From contig CAUASB010000005.1 in assembly GCA_958431815.1 (NCBI GenBank), positions 62,001-126,000 on the forward strand: a stretch of DNA of 64,000 nucleotides, given 5' to 3'. The notes under the pieces are model-generated. The model saw nothing but the letters and a program-made list of their open reading frames with translations, did no database searches and was not told the DNA's origin. Numbering within the stretch: position 1 is the stretch's first letter; the number at the start of each line of letters is the position of its first letter. This DNA comes from an uncultured Eggerthella sp. (GTDB taxonomy: Bacteria > Actinomycetota > Coriobacteriia > Coriobacteriales > Eggerthellaceae). A program made the translations under genes and the position numbers. Below, one piece after another: positions 17,343 through 25,686 of this stretch.

Positions 17343-18770
17343 CTAGCTCAAGCCCAGCCAGAGGGCAACTTTCGGTGCGTAGCCCATGATGAAGATGATG
17401 ATGATCAGCACGGGAATGCCGTACGACACCCATACGCGTGCCCAGGCGGGGAACTTAATGCCGATGCCGGTGTCCGCTTCCTTCAGGAAGTTGTCCCATC
17501 CCCAGCCATAGCGGCGCGTGCAGAACAGCACGAAGATGAGCGAGCCCAACGGCAGCATGTTGTTGGAAACGATGAAGTCCTCGATGCTCTGGATGTCGCC
17601 AATGGCGGGTATGGTAACACCGGAAAGCACGTTGAAGCCCAAGGCGCAGGGAAGGCTCAGCACCAGCACCAGCAGGCCGTTGATAACAACGGCACGACCG
17701 CGCGTGACGTTCCACTTGTCCATGGTGAAGCTGATGAGGTTTTCGAACACGGCGATGACCGTGGAAAGCGCCGCAAAGCTCATGAAGATGAAGAAGAGTG
17801 CGCCCCAAAGGCTTCCCAGCGGCATCTGCGCGAATACCAGCGGCAGCGTTACGAACACCAGTGAAGGGCCGGAGTCGGGCGTTACACCGTAGGCGAAGCA
17901 GGCGGGGAAGATGATAAGGCCGGCAAGAATGGCCACCACCGTGTTCAGTGCGGTTACCGAAACAGCCTCGCTCATCAGGCGACGGTCCTTGTTGATGTAG
18001 GAACCGAAGATTTCCATGGCGGCGATGCCCAGCGAAAGCGAGAAGAACGCCTGGCCCATGGCGGCGTACACCGCTTCACCGAATGACGCCATGCCGCCTT
18101 CGAACATGCGACCGAAATCGGGAATAAGGTAAAAGGCGATGCCGTCTGCGCCGCCTGGCAGCGTCATGGTGCGGAGGCACAGCACGATCATCACCACGAA
18201 AAGGATGGCCATAAGCCATTTGGTAATGCGCTCAACGCCTTTCTGCAGACCCAGGCTGCACACTGCAAAGCCAATGGCGATGGCCGCGATCATCCAGCCG
18301 ATGAGCTCGCTGGGGTTGGCTAGAAGGGCGTTGAATACGGTGCCTGCTACTTCAGTGCTTGCGCCGTCGAAGGTGCCGGTTGCCATCTTGGGGATGTAGG
18401 CCAGCATCCAGCCTGCCACGGTGGTGTAGAACATCATCAGCAGCATACAGCCGATATAACCCCACCAAGAAAACCAGTGGAACCGGCGCTTTGGCTCCAG
18501 GATGTCGAATGCTTGCGCCGCGCTTTTCTGGCTGGCGCGGCCTACGGCGAATTCCATGACCATAACAGGCAGGCCCAAGATAACCAGGAAGATCAGGTAA
18601 AGGAGCACGAAGGCGCCTCCGCCGTATTCGCCGGTGATATAGGGGAAACGCCACACGTTGCCGATGCCGATGGCGCAGCCTGCTGCGATAAGGATAAAGC
18701 CGATGCGCGAAGCGAAGTGTTCGCGTGATGATGCGGCGTTTGCCGCGGTGTCGAATGCCTTGTTTGCCAT
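17343..18770 (-). CDS. Sodium-dependent SNF/NSS-family transporter
   Basis: A 475-residue neurotransmitter:sodium symporter. REHFASRIGFILIAAGCAIGIGNVWRFPYITGEYGGGAFVLLYL is the TM1-TM2 signature; the GxGNxWRFPY stretch holds the Na+ and substrate sites. About 12 membrane segments follow (for example WFSWWGYIGCMLLMMFYTT, and ALNTVVAILAGLIIFPACFAYG with the conserved unwound TM6 region). Bacterial members import amino acids such as Trp, Tyr or Leu. The substrate cannot be read from sequence. This suits an amino-acid-fermenting anaerobe. It is monocistronic, convergent with the 94-residue gene. The start ATG 18770 opens with MANKAFDTAANAASS. Confidence 0.92.
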   Translation of the reverse strand: MANKAFDTAANAASSREHFASRIGFILIAAGCAIGIGNVWRFPYITGEYGGGAFVLLYLIFLVILGLPVMVMEFAVGRASQKSAAQAFDILEPKRRFHWFSWWGYIGCMLLMMFYTTVAGWMLAYIPKMATGTFDGASTEVAGTVFNALLANPSELIGWMIAAIAIGFAVCSLGLQKGVERITKWLMAILFVVMIVLCLRTMTLPGGADGIAFYLIPDFGRMFEGGMASFGEAVYAAMGQAFFSLSLGIAAMEIFGSYINKDRRLMSEAVSVTALNTVVAILAGLIIFPACFAYGVTPDSGPSLVFVTLPLVFAQMPLGSLWGALFFIFMSFAALSTVIAVFENLISFTMDKWNVTRGRAVVINGLLVLVLSLPCALGFNVLSGVTIPAIGDIQSIEDFIVSNNMLPLGSLIFVLFCTRRYGWGWDNFLKEADTGIGIKFPAWARVWVSYGIPVLIIIIFIMGYAPKVALWLGLS

Positions 18771-18874
18771 ACGTTGATGTCCTGTTACTCAATTTGTGCA
18801 AAAACGTCCACGATTTTAGCACTCAGAACATGTTCATGGTGTCTACCGTGTCTGTTGTACGGTGTTTCGGGCAT

Positions 18875-18904
18875 AAGAAAAGCCCCCGGATTGCTCCGAG
18901 GGCT
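18875..18904 (-). terminator. Terminator of the RmlD-like gene
   Basis: On the minus strand, AGCCCTCGGA-GCAA-TCCGGGGGCT is followed by TTTTCTT. One G-U pair is present. It lies 60 bases after the stop at 18964. Confidence 0.85.
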
Positions 18905-18963
18905 GCATGGCTGAAGGCAGAAGCGCCCTGGTTGGAAACAGGCTGTTCTGGCCAAGAGGTTGG

Positions 18964-19809
18964 CTATTTTGCCAGACCGACTTCCTTGAAGTACGACTTG
19001 ACGTCGTCTTGCCAGGTGGGAAGCTCGGCGCCGAACATTTCAAGCATCAGGCTTTCGAGCTCAACCTGTTCTGCCGTGACCAGGTCGGACTCGGGTACCA
19101 GGATGGCGTTGGCATCGTAGCCGCAGGTGTTCAGCACGTACGAGAGGAAGTCATAACGGCTTGCCATACCACTGCTGGTAACGTGCAGAACGCCCGTTGC
19201 CTTGCGGTTGATGGCCTTGATAAGGAAATCAACGTAGGTGGAAATAGAGGTAGGCGATGCGATCTGGTCGGTGCGGGCGGCGATGGTCTTGCCGGCGGCG
19301 GCAGCGTCGAGCGCATCCTTCACCTGGCCGCCATCGATGCTGTACACCCAGGAAGAACGAATGATGAGGTGGTTCGGCGTGGTGTCGCGTACCATTACTT
19401 CGCCAGCACGCTTCGACTTGCCGTAGGGTGTTTCGGGGTGAGGCGTGTCGAACTCGTTGGCAGGCTCGGCCATGCGAACGGGAAACACGTCGTCAGTGGA
19501 GATCTGCACCATCAGCGCGTTCACGTTGTTGGCGGCAAGGGCCACGTTGCGAGCGCCTAGGGCATTTACCTCGTAGGCGTGAATGCGGTTGGAAAGGCCG
19601 GTAACGGAACGGGAAATGCCCGCGCAGTTGATGACCACGTCAGGGCGCAGGTCTTGCGCAAAGGCCTCGATGCGCTCGGGGTCGGTAACCATCAGTTCCT
19701 TGTCGGTGCCGACTACCGTGCAGTTGTAGGTTGCCTTCAGGCGCTTCACGATTTCACGACCAAGGTGGCCGTTGCAGCCGGTTACCCAGATTGTCTCTTT
19801 GTAGTCCAT
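18964..19809 (-). CDS. RmlD-like sugar-nucleotide reductase/epimerase (SDR)
   Basis: A 281-residue extended short-chain dehydrogenase. VTGCNGHLGREIVKRL is the N-terminal nucleotide loop. NCAGISRSVTGL, QISTDDVFP and YGKSKRAGE (YxxxK) match RmlD, dTDP-4-dehydrorhamnose reductase. It is about as long as RmlD, but no rmlA, rmlB or rmlC lies nearby. It could therefore reduce another sugar nucleotide or serve a different carbohydrate path. The ATG has AGGAACGAT upstream (rather weak). It stands alone between two hairpins. Confidence 0.8.
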   Translation of the reverse strand: MDYKETIWVTGCNGHLGREIVKRLKATYNCTVVGTDKELMVTDPERIEAFAQDLRPDVVINCAGISRSVTGLSNRIHAYEVNALGARNVALAANNVNALMVQISTDDVFPVRMAEPANEFDTPHPETPYGKSKRAGEVMVRDTTPNHLIIRSSWVYSIDGGQVKDALDAAAAGKTIAARTDQIASPTSISTYVDFLIKAINRKATGVLHVTSSGMASRYDFLSYVLNTCGYDANAILVPESDLVTAEQVELESLMLEMFGAELPTWQDDVKSYFKEVGLAK

Positions 19810-19845
19810 ATCGTTCCTATCGAAGATAGCGGTGTGCGTTTAATG

Positions 19846-19871
19846 CAGGGCTGGCACATGCGCCAGCCCTG
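19846..19871. terminator. Hairpin between the TRAP permease and the RmlD-like gene
   Basis: CAGGGCTGGC (19846-19855) pairs perfectly with GCCAGCCCTG (19862-19871). It lies 48 bases after the TRAP stop on the minus strand. No strong T run is present on that strand, so it may act as a 3'-end stabiliser rather than an intrinsic terminator. Confidence 0.6.
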
Positions 19872-19918
19872 TGATTTTAGCGCCAAACAACAGCGTTGTG
19901 GGGTTTATCTGGCCACGG

Positions 19919-22012
19919 TTAGGCTGCAGCCTTTTCGCCCTTGTTCTTCTTGCCGTGCTTGAGCTTTTGATAGGCGAACACTGCGAAGACGAACACGAAG
20001 CCGATGGCGTTGATGCCCAGCGAAGCGATGCCGTCTGCTTCCGACATAGGCAGCATGATGGCGATACCGGCAATGACGGCAAGAATGCGCAGCACGGGGT
20101 TGATCTTGCCGAACAGGTAACCCTGCAAGCCGGCGGCAACGCCGAACAGGCCGAACAGCGCCATGGCAGTGTTGAGTACCACCATATAGGGCTCAACGGG
20201 TGCCTGCATGATAAGGGCAGGGCAGAAGGCGAAGATGAATGGCACGATGTAGGCGGCGATGCCCAAGCGCGATGCGGTGACGGCGGTCTTCATCGGCTTC
20301 GACTTCGCGATGGCCGAACCGGCATAGGCGGCAAGGGCAACCGGTGGTGTGATGTCGGCCAGGATGCCGAAGTAGAACACGAAGAAGTGAGCGCATACCA
20401 GCGGCACGCCCAACTGAATGAGGATAGGTGCGCAGGTTGCAGCCATGATGCAGTAGTTCGCTGTGGTGGGAACGCCCATGCCAAGCACGATGCAGCACAG
20501 CATCGTAAGGATAAGGCCGATGATAAGGAAGTCGCCTGCAGCAAGTACGATGGCGTTGATGAGCATGGAGGCCAGGCCGGTTACCGTGATGCAGCCAGCG
20601 ATCATGCCAGCCAATGCACAAGCAACGGCAACGGCGATGGAGTTGCGGGCACCAGCGGCGAAAGCGTCGGCGGCGGTCCACAGAGCGGTTTTGCAGGTTT
20701 CAAGCAGTACGCTGCCGAAGGTGTCTTCCTCGGTGCGCTCTTCCCAGTTGGTGAGCAGGAAGTGGATGAAGCCGATGACGAATGCCACGAAGATGGAGAT
20801 AGCCGCGGAAACCGCCATGGTGTACACGCCAGCGGAAACGATCCATACCAGCACAACCAGCGGAATGATGAGGTAGCAGTTCTTCAGCAGGTAAATCCAG
20901 GTGGGAAGCTCGTTGAAGGGGATGCCCTTAAGGCCGCGCGCCTTGGCTTCCAGGTGAACGGTGCAGAAGATGCCGCCGAAGTAGAGGATGGCGGGGATAA
21001 GCGCGATGGTGGCAACCTGGATGTAGGGAATGCCCATGTACTCGGCCATCAGGAAGGCAGCCGCGCCCATGATGGGAGGCATGATCTGGCCGCCGGTGGA
21101 AGAGGCCGCTTCAACAGCACCTGCGAATTCGGGACGGTAGCCGGTTTTCTTCATCATGGGGATGGTTACCGAACCGGTGGTAACGGTGTTGCCTACCGAA
21201 GAGCCGGAAACCATACCGCACAGTGCCGAGGAAATTACGGCAACCTTTGCCGGACCACCGGAAGACCAGCCGGCAATGCGGTTGGCAAAGCTGATGAAGA
21301 AGTTCGCGATGCCGGTGCGCTCCAAAAACGCGCCGAAGATAATGAACAGCACGATGTAGGTGTAGCACACGTTGGTGGGCGTGCCGATTACGCCGCTGGT
21401 GGTGTAGAAGAGCTTCTGCACGATGTTGGAAAGAGCGCGGTACGCGTCGGAGCCGTGGCTGAACTGCCAGTAGAAGGCGTAGATAAGCAGGCAGCCCACC
21501 ACCACGATGATGGGGATGCCCACGCAGCGGCGGCACAGCTCGATGAGCACGGCAATGCCGCAGATGCCTAGCACCACTTCAAGCGTGCCGATGCGGGTGC
21601 CCATCATCATGATGTCAACCGCATTGATGGAGAAGTAAATGAACGATCCGGCTCCCACGACCATGAGCACGATGTCGTACCAGGGGATATGGTTGGGAGT
21701 GTGGCCCGTCTTCTTAACGGGGTACATCAGGTAGCCGATGATGATGACGAATGCCAAAAAGCGTGCCAGGCGGGTTTCCGCCTGTTCAACGCTGAACAGC
21801 GTCATAAGCAGGCAGTACACCGAGAACAGCACCATCACGCCGGTGATGATGGCTTTCGGAACGCCCTGCCAGATGCGCGTGTTCGACTCGCGGTCGTACT
21901 TGCGCATGACCTCGTCGACGTCTACGTCGCTGTTGTTGGAAACAACGGTTTCGTCTTTCTTGACGTCGGCTTTCTTTCTGATGTTCAGCTTCTCTGTTCC
22001 AAATATGCTCAT
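19919..22012 (-). CDS. TRAP transporter fused DctQ-DctM permease (TAXI type)
   Basis: A 697-residue membrane protein with about 16-18 hydrophobic segments. It is the size of TAXI-type TRAP permeases, in which the small DctQ-like and large DctM-like subunits are fused. SSALCGMVSGSSVGNTVTTGSVTIPMMKK and SSTGGQIMPPIMGAAAFLMAEYMGIPY are the DctM signature loops. It imports an organic acid, possibly glutamate or a C4/C5 acid, using a Na+ gradient and the binding protein encoded upstream. The start is ATG 22012, with AAAGGAG at good distance. The C-terminus is Lys-rich (KLKHGKKNKGEKAAA). It is co-transcribed with the TAXI gene across a 175 bp gap with two strong hairpins. Confidence 0.94.
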   Translation of the reverse strand: MSIFGTEKLNIRKKADVKKDETVVSNNSDVDVDEVMRKYDRESNTRIWQGVPKAIITGVMVLFSVYCLLMTLFSVEQAETRLARFLAFVIIIGYLMYPVKKTGHTPNHIPWYDIVLMVVGAGSFIYFSINAVDIMMMGTRIGTLEVVLGICGIAVLIELCRRCVGIPIIVVVGCLLIYAFYWQFSHGSDAYRALSNIVQKLFYTTSGVIGTPTNVCYTYIVLFIIFGAFLERTGIANFFISFANRIAGWSSGGPAKVAVISSALCGMVSGSSVGNTVTTGSVTIPMMKKTGYRPEFAGAVEAASSTGGQIMPPIMGAAAFLMAEYMGIPYIQVATIALIPAILYFGGIFCTVHLEAKARGLKGIPFNELPTWIYLLKNCYLIIPLVVLVWIVSAGVYTMAVSAAISIFVAFVIGFIHFLLTNWEERTEEDTFGSVLLETCKTALWTAADAFAAGARNSIAVAVACALAGMIAGCITVTGLASMLINAIVLAAGDFLIIGLILTMLCCIVLGMGVPTTANYCIMAATCAPILIQLGVPLVCAHFFVFYFGILADITPPVALAAYAGSAIAKSKPMKTAVTASRLGIAAYIVPFIFAFCPALIMQAPVEPYMVVLNTAMALFGLFGVAAGLQGYLFGKINPVLRILAVIAGIAIMLPMSEADGIASLGINAIGFVFVFAVFAYQKLKHGKKNKGEKAAA

Positions 22013-22046
22013 AGCTCTCCTTTTGGGGACGTTTGCACATGGTTTG

Positions 22047-22150
22047 GGTGCGTGGTGGGTTTTCCTGCGGTGCCGCAATGGCGAAAGCCCACCACGCACC
22101 TAACGTTGAAGCACCAAAGCAGGGTCGCAACGAAGCTCGTTGCGACCCTG
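22047..22150 (-). promoter_or_regulatory. Two strong hairpins between TAXI binding protein and permease genes
   Basis: Hairpin A pairs GGTGCGTGGTGGG (22047-22059) with 22088-22100, 13 perfect pairs plus about four more with a G-U. Hairpin B pairs 22120-22133 with 22137-22150, 14 perfect pairs on a 3-base loop. Neither has a long T run on the minus strand. Such hairpins often stabilise or terminate part of the transcript so that the binding protein is made in excess over the permease. This is inference from position. Confidence 0.7.
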
Positions 22151-22187
22151 GCTGGTTGTGTGCCGTTTGGCGATTGCGTTCGGATGC

Positions 22188-23183
22188 TTATTCAGCAGTG
22201 GGAACGTCGATGCCCTGTTCTTTGAAGTACTTGGCAGCACCTGCGTGGTAGGGAACGGAGGTGATGGAGGCAGCGGTTTCAAGGTTGAGTTCCTTGTACT
22301 TGGCATGTGCGTCAGCGTTGTTCTGAGCACCGTCGAAGAGGGACTTGGTGAAGTTGTATACGTCGTCTTCGCTTACGGAGTTGTTGGCAAGAACAACGGA
22401 GAGAACGGAAACGGTGGTGGTGTCAGAGGTCATGCCGCTGTAGGTGCCAGCAGGAATGGTGGCAGCTGCGTAGTAGGGGGAGGTTTCCTGGAGCTTTGCG
22501 ATGTGGCTTTCGTCCATGGAAACCAGGTAAGCCTGCTTGGAGGTGGAAAGGTCGGTGATGGCCGTGGTGGGAGCGCCGGCAACGATGAATGCTGCGTCAA
22601 CCTTGCCGTTCTTCAGCGAGTCGGCGGAGTCGGCGAAGTTCTGGTATACCGCGGAGATATCGCTGCTTACGTCAAGGCCGTATGCGCCCAGGATGTCAAC
22701 TGCGTTGAAGTACACACCGGAGTTGGCAGCGCCAACGGAAACCGTCTTGCCCTTCAGGTCGGCAACGGTCTTGATATTGGGGTCGCAGGTTACGATCTGA
22801 ACCTGCTCGGGGTACAGGGCTGCCACGATGGAGAAGTCCTTGTAAGCTGCACCGTCGAAGAGGTTGGTGCCGTTGTAAGCGTAGGTTGCAACGTCGGTCT
22901 GGCAGAATGCGAGCTCGGCTTCGTTGCTTTCCAGAGACTGGATGTTTGCCTTGGAGCCTTCGCTGGAAAGAGCGTTTACCTTAACGCCAGCGTTGTTGGT
23001 TGCGTACTGGGCAAGAACGCTGCCGTAGGCATAGTACGTGCCGGATTCGCCGCCGGTTACGAAGCGTAGTTCTTTGCTGCTCTTGTTGTCGCTCGATGAG
23101 CTGTTGCTTCCGCAGCCAACCAGTGCGAGTGCCATGCACGCGGCGCAAGCTGCGACGAAAATAGCCAGAAGCTTTTTCTTCAT
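22188..23183 (-). CDS. TAXI-family TRAP solute-binding lipoprotein
   Basis: A 331-residue exported lipoprotein. The signal peptide (MKKKLLAIFVAACAACMALA) ends in the lipobox LVGC, followed by a Ser/Asn linker. The mature part is the TAXI fold: ELRFVTGGESGTYYAYGSVLA, AELAFCQTDVATYAYNG, and VSVGAANSGVYFNAVDIL. It captures the substrate outside the membrane for the fused permease encoded downstream. Glutamate/glutamine-type ligands are known in this family, but the ligand here is unproven. The start ATG 23183 follows AGAAGGAC. A longer frame upstream crosses the palindrome and is rejected. Confidence 0.94.
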   Translation of the reverse strand: MKKKLLAIFVAACAACMALALVGCGSNSSSSDNKSSKELRFVTGGESGTYYAYGSVLAQYATNNAGVKVNALSSEGSKANIQSLESNEAELAFCQTDVATYAYNGTNLFDGAAYKDFSIVAALYPEQVQIVTCDPNIKTVADLKGKTVSVGAANSGVYFNAVDILGAYGLDVSSDISAVYQNFADSADSLKNGKVDAAFIVAGAPTTAITDLSTSKQAYLVSMDESHIAKLQETSPYYAAATIPAGTYSGMTSDTTTVSVLSVVLANNSVSEDDVYNFTKSLFDGAQNNADAHAKYKELNLETAASITSVPYHAGAAKYFKEQGIDVPTAE

Positions 23184-23226
23184 GTCCTTCTCTCTTTCTT
23201 CTGCTTGTTTCCTTCTTGCGAAAGGC

Positions 23227-23336
23227 GAACGCCTCGGCGCGGGGTTTGGCTGATGTGTGCCAAAAGGGACAGTCCCTTTTGGCTTGGACACGGGGTTTGT
23301 CCGCGTTGGTTTGAAAACCCGGCGCCGAGAGCGTTC
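23227..23336. repeat. Long inverted repeat enclosing palindrome copy 3
   Basis: Arms at 23227-23249 and about 23311-23336 share GAACGC-CTCGGCGC-GGGTTT in opposite orientation, with one inserted base pair and few mismatches. They enclose the 25 bp palindrome at 23259-23283. The whole lies in the leader of the TAXI gene and has no open frame of note. Confidence 0.7.
23259..23283. repeat. Dispersed palindrome, copy 3 (before the TAXI gene)
   Basis: The 12-base perfect arms GCCAAAAGGGAC and its complement flank an A. The outer part differs from copies 1 and 2 (GCC instead of GTCC), with GGACAC displaced by four bases on the right. It lies 76 bases before the TAXI start on the minus strand. Confidence 0.88.
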
Positions 23337-23400
23337 AACGTTTCGTTGTTTGATAATTTTACGTGATGTGACCGTTTATTTTTTGTAAAAGTATGATTAA

Positions 23401-23418
23401 TTTTGTTATGCAACAAAA
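23401..23418. promoter_or_regulatory. Candidate LysR-type operator
   Basis: TTTTGTT-ATGC-AACAAAA is a perfect 7-base inverted repeat in the AT-rich gap between the TAXI gene (-) and the LysR gene (+). Its position and T-N11-A-like symmetry fit a LysR binding site controlling the divergent transporter. Confidence 0.6.
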
Positions 23419-23591
23419 ATCATTGGATAGCGGTATTCTGATAGGGGCGAACGGCGTTCATGGTTGGATGCCCGGCATCTGCTAGGGTGGGCTGGCCGAA
23501 AGAAAGCGTCCTTTCGGTTCGGAAGATACCCAAAAGCGAGTGCTCCTATCGGGCGCTCCGAATTGCATCTATATAAGTAAGGAAGGCGAAC

Positions 23592-24512
23592 ATGGCACTC
23601 GAAGGCTGGGACTGGTTCATAAAGCTTGCCGAAAACGAGAATTTCACCAAAGCGGCTGACGAGCTTCAGATCTCGCAGCAAACGCTCAGCGCGCGTTTGG
23701 TTTCACTGGAGCGCAACCTTGGTGCCAAGCTGGTGGTACGCGGTACCCCGCTTTCCCTTACTTCTGCCGGTCAGGTGTTTTTGCTGTATGCACGTGAGCA
23801 GCGCCAGGCTCAGCAGGACATGATCCGTCAGATCGGCGAAGTGGCCGGCGGCGGTGCCGGCGTGCTGAAAGTGGGCGTTTCCCACACTCGTGGCAGTTAC
23901 CTGATGCCTAAAGTTGTTCGCCGCCTGTCCGAAGAACTCCCTGCGGTAAGCGTGAAATTGGTCGAGGACACGAACCGCAATCTGCTCCGCAGTGCCGAAC
24001 GCGGTGAGGTGGATGTGTGCATTGCCCGCTTCGAGGGCGCATGCCCCGGGGTGGAAGTGGAGCCGATCTACGAAGAGGAAATCGTGCTTGCCGTGCGCGG
24101 CGATGTGCTTTCGAAGGTTATGGGAACCGAAGTGCAAGCTGCTGCAGCCATGCTTGCCGAAGAGGGCATCGGTGCTTTGAAGAAGTGCCCGTTCATCCTA
24201 GGCTCCGTGGACGACATCTCCGGCCGCGTTGCCTATTCGGAGCTGCGCAATGCGGGCATCAAACCCCATGTGGTTGCCACCAGCGGCAACATGCCAACGC
24301 TCCTTACGTTGTGTGCCGAAGGGCTGGGTGCGGTGTTCTGCCCAACTGACATGCTGGACGCTTCCCCCATGGTTTCGGGCGATCTGCTGCGCATTCCGCT
24401 TTCGTCGCAATCCCGCTACACCATCGAACTGGGAATTCCGATGCGCTCTGAGCGCTGGCAGGTGGTTGATTCCTTCCGCCGTATTCTTCTGGAGGTTACT
24501 TCGGCTAAGTAA
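23592..24512 (+). CDS. LysR-family regulator, divergent from the TAXI/TRAP genes
   Basis: A 306-residue LysR protein. Residues 4-63 form the winged helix (FIKLAENENFTKAADELQIS, then QQTLSARLVSLERNLGAKLV). Residues 90-300 form the two-lobed periplasmic-binding-like effector domain. The ATG 23592 follows AAGGAAGGCG, and a TATATAAGTAAG sequence sits just before it. It is divergent from the TAXI/TRAP operon, with a palindrome between them, so it most likely senses the transported acid or a metabolite. Downstream lies the large hairpin element at 24.6 kb. Confidence 0.92.
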   Translation: MALEGWDWFIKLAENENFTKAADELQISQQTLSARLVSLERNLGAKLVVRGTPLSLTSAGQVFLLYAREQRQAQQDMIRQIGEVAGGGAGVLKVGVSHTRGSYLMPKVVRRLSEELPAVSVKLVEDTNRNLLRSAERGEVDVCIARFEGACPGVEVEPIYEEEIVLAVRGDVLSKVMGTEVQAAAAMLAEEGIGALKKCPFILGSVDDISGRVAYSELRNAGIKPHVVATSGNMPTLLTLCAEGLGAVFCPTDMLDASPMVSGDLLRIPLSSQSRYTIELGIPMRSERWQVVDSFRRILLEVTSAK

Positions 24513-24620
24513 TGCTTTGTGCCGTTCTGTCGAACAGCGCAAGACTCACGAGGCGCGATGACGCTGCACAGGGTTCTGGTGGCACAGCTGGGCTTCAATC
24601 GGTCGGGTACTGCGGCAAAG

Positions 24621-24860
24621 TAGCTCTTACGGGGCTGCGGGCAGGCGCTCCCTCTCGTGCCTCGCTTTTGCTTGTTTCGGTTCTCAAGAAATTGATTTTC
24701 AAATTAGTGAAAGAAATCGCGGAGATCGGTTCGATGCATGGTTCACCACATCCCGGCATCGATAGTCGAATACCTGGGGCGATTTCTTGTATTCAATTAC
24801 TTTCGAGCCGCGCTCCAGAGAGGCGCGGGAGGGAGCGCCTGCCCGCAGCCTGATGGGCTA
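24621..24860. repeat. 240 bp nested inverted-repeat element between convergent genes
   Basis: Outer arms 24633-24663 and 24820-24850 match in inverted orientation: the first 22 bases are perfect (GGCTGCGGGCAGGCGCTCCC and on) and there are two mismatches over 31. Inside, AAGAAATCGC near 24711-24720 pairs with GCGATTTCTT near 24779-24788. The centre is GGTTCGATGC against GCATCGATAGTCGAATACC. The whole could form one long rod. It ends 12 bases after the pxpA stop. The stretch 24513-24620 before it holds no gene. MITE-like or a structured RNA are both possible. Confidence 0.8.
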
Positions 24861-24871
24861 TTAATTGCTGG

Positions 24872-25633
24872 CTACTTCCGAACAGGTGCAATCTCGATGC
24901 CGTTTTCCTGGAAGGCTTCGCGGATGCGGCGTATGTAGGCTAGTGTTTGGGGAGTGTCGCCGTGGACGCAGATGGTGTCGGGGTGTATGGCCAGTTCAGC
25001 CCCTTCGTATGATTTCACAACGCCGGTTTTGATGGCCTCAACGGCGCGCGCAATGGCGAATTCTTCGTCGGCGATAACGGCATCGGGCAAGGTGCGGCTG
25101 CGCAGGGTGCCGTCGTTGTTGTAGTTGCGGTCCAGGAAAAACTCCTGCGCTGTGGCAAGGCCTGCAGCGTTTCCCACTTCGATGAGCTTGCTGCCTGCTA
25201 GCCCCACCAAAACCAGGGAAGGGTTGAAGTCGTGCACGGCTTTAGCTATGGCTTGTGCTGTTGCCTCATCCCCCGCGGCGGTGTTGTACAGCTGGCCGTG
25301 CGGTTTCACATGATGCAGATGGGTGCCCTGTGCGGTGCAGAAGGCCGAAAGCGTGCCGATTTGCGCTAGAACGTAGGCGTACACTTCGTCGGGCGAAAGC
25401 GCCATGTTCCTGCGGCCGAAGCCTTGAAGGTCGGGATATCCCGGGTGGGCGCCCAGGGCAATGCCCGCATGCGCTGCCATTTCAACTGTACGTCGCATAA
25501 CAACGGGGTCGCCGGCATGGGCACCGCAGGCGATGTTGCAGCTGCTCACCAAAGGGATTATCTCGGCATCGCAGCCCAAGGTGTAGCGGCCGAAGCTTTC
25601 CCCTAAATCGCTGTTCAGGTCGATGGTTGGCAT
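24872..25633 (-). CDS. pxpA: 5-oxoprolinase subunit A (LamB/YcsF family)
   Basis: A 253-residue LamB/YcsF TIM-barrel-like protein. The N-terminus TIDLNSDLGESFGRYTLGCD and SSCNIACGAHAGDPVVM are the family signature. GAHPGYPDLQGFGRRNM and KPHGQLYNTA are further conserved blocks. PxpA works with PxpB and PxpC in ATP-dependent opening of 5-oxoproline to glutamate. The start ATG 25633 follows AAGGAG, and a dispersed palindrome lies 22 bases before it. It is the last gene of the six-gene operon 30084-24872. Confidence 0.94.
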   Translation of the reverse strand: MPTIDLNSDLGESFGRYTLGCDAEIIPLVSSCNIACGAHAGDPVVMRRTVEMAAHAGIALGAHPGYPDLQGFGRRNMALSPDEVYAYVLAQIGTLSAFCTAQGTHLHHVKPHGQLYNTAAGDEATAQAIAKAVHDFNPSLVLVGLAGSKLIEVGNAAGLATAQEFFLDRNYNNDGTLRSRTLPDAVIADEEFAIARAVEAIKTGVVKSYEGAELAIHPDTICVHGDTPQTLAYIRRIREAFQENGIEIAPVRK

Positions 25634-25654
25634 ATCGCGCTCCTTCGCAGAAAT

Positions 25655-25683
25655 GACAAAATGGGGACTGTCCCTATTTTGTC
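25655..25683. repeat. Dispersed palindrome, copy 4 (before pxpA)
   Basis: GACAAAATGGGGAC-T-GTCCCTATTTTGTC has 14-base arms with one mismatch. It keeps the GGGAC-N-GTCCC core but carries a different outer part from copies 1-3. It lies within the operon, between the DUF1445 stop and the pxpA start. Confidence 0.85.
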
Positions 25684-25686
25684 GCC

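Noticed and set aside
19871..21571. A long open frame on the plus strand (about 560 codons) opposite the TRAP permease
   Set aside because: It has low-complexity His/Asp/Gly composition and no ribosome site. It mirrors the GC-biased codons of the clearly real permease gene.
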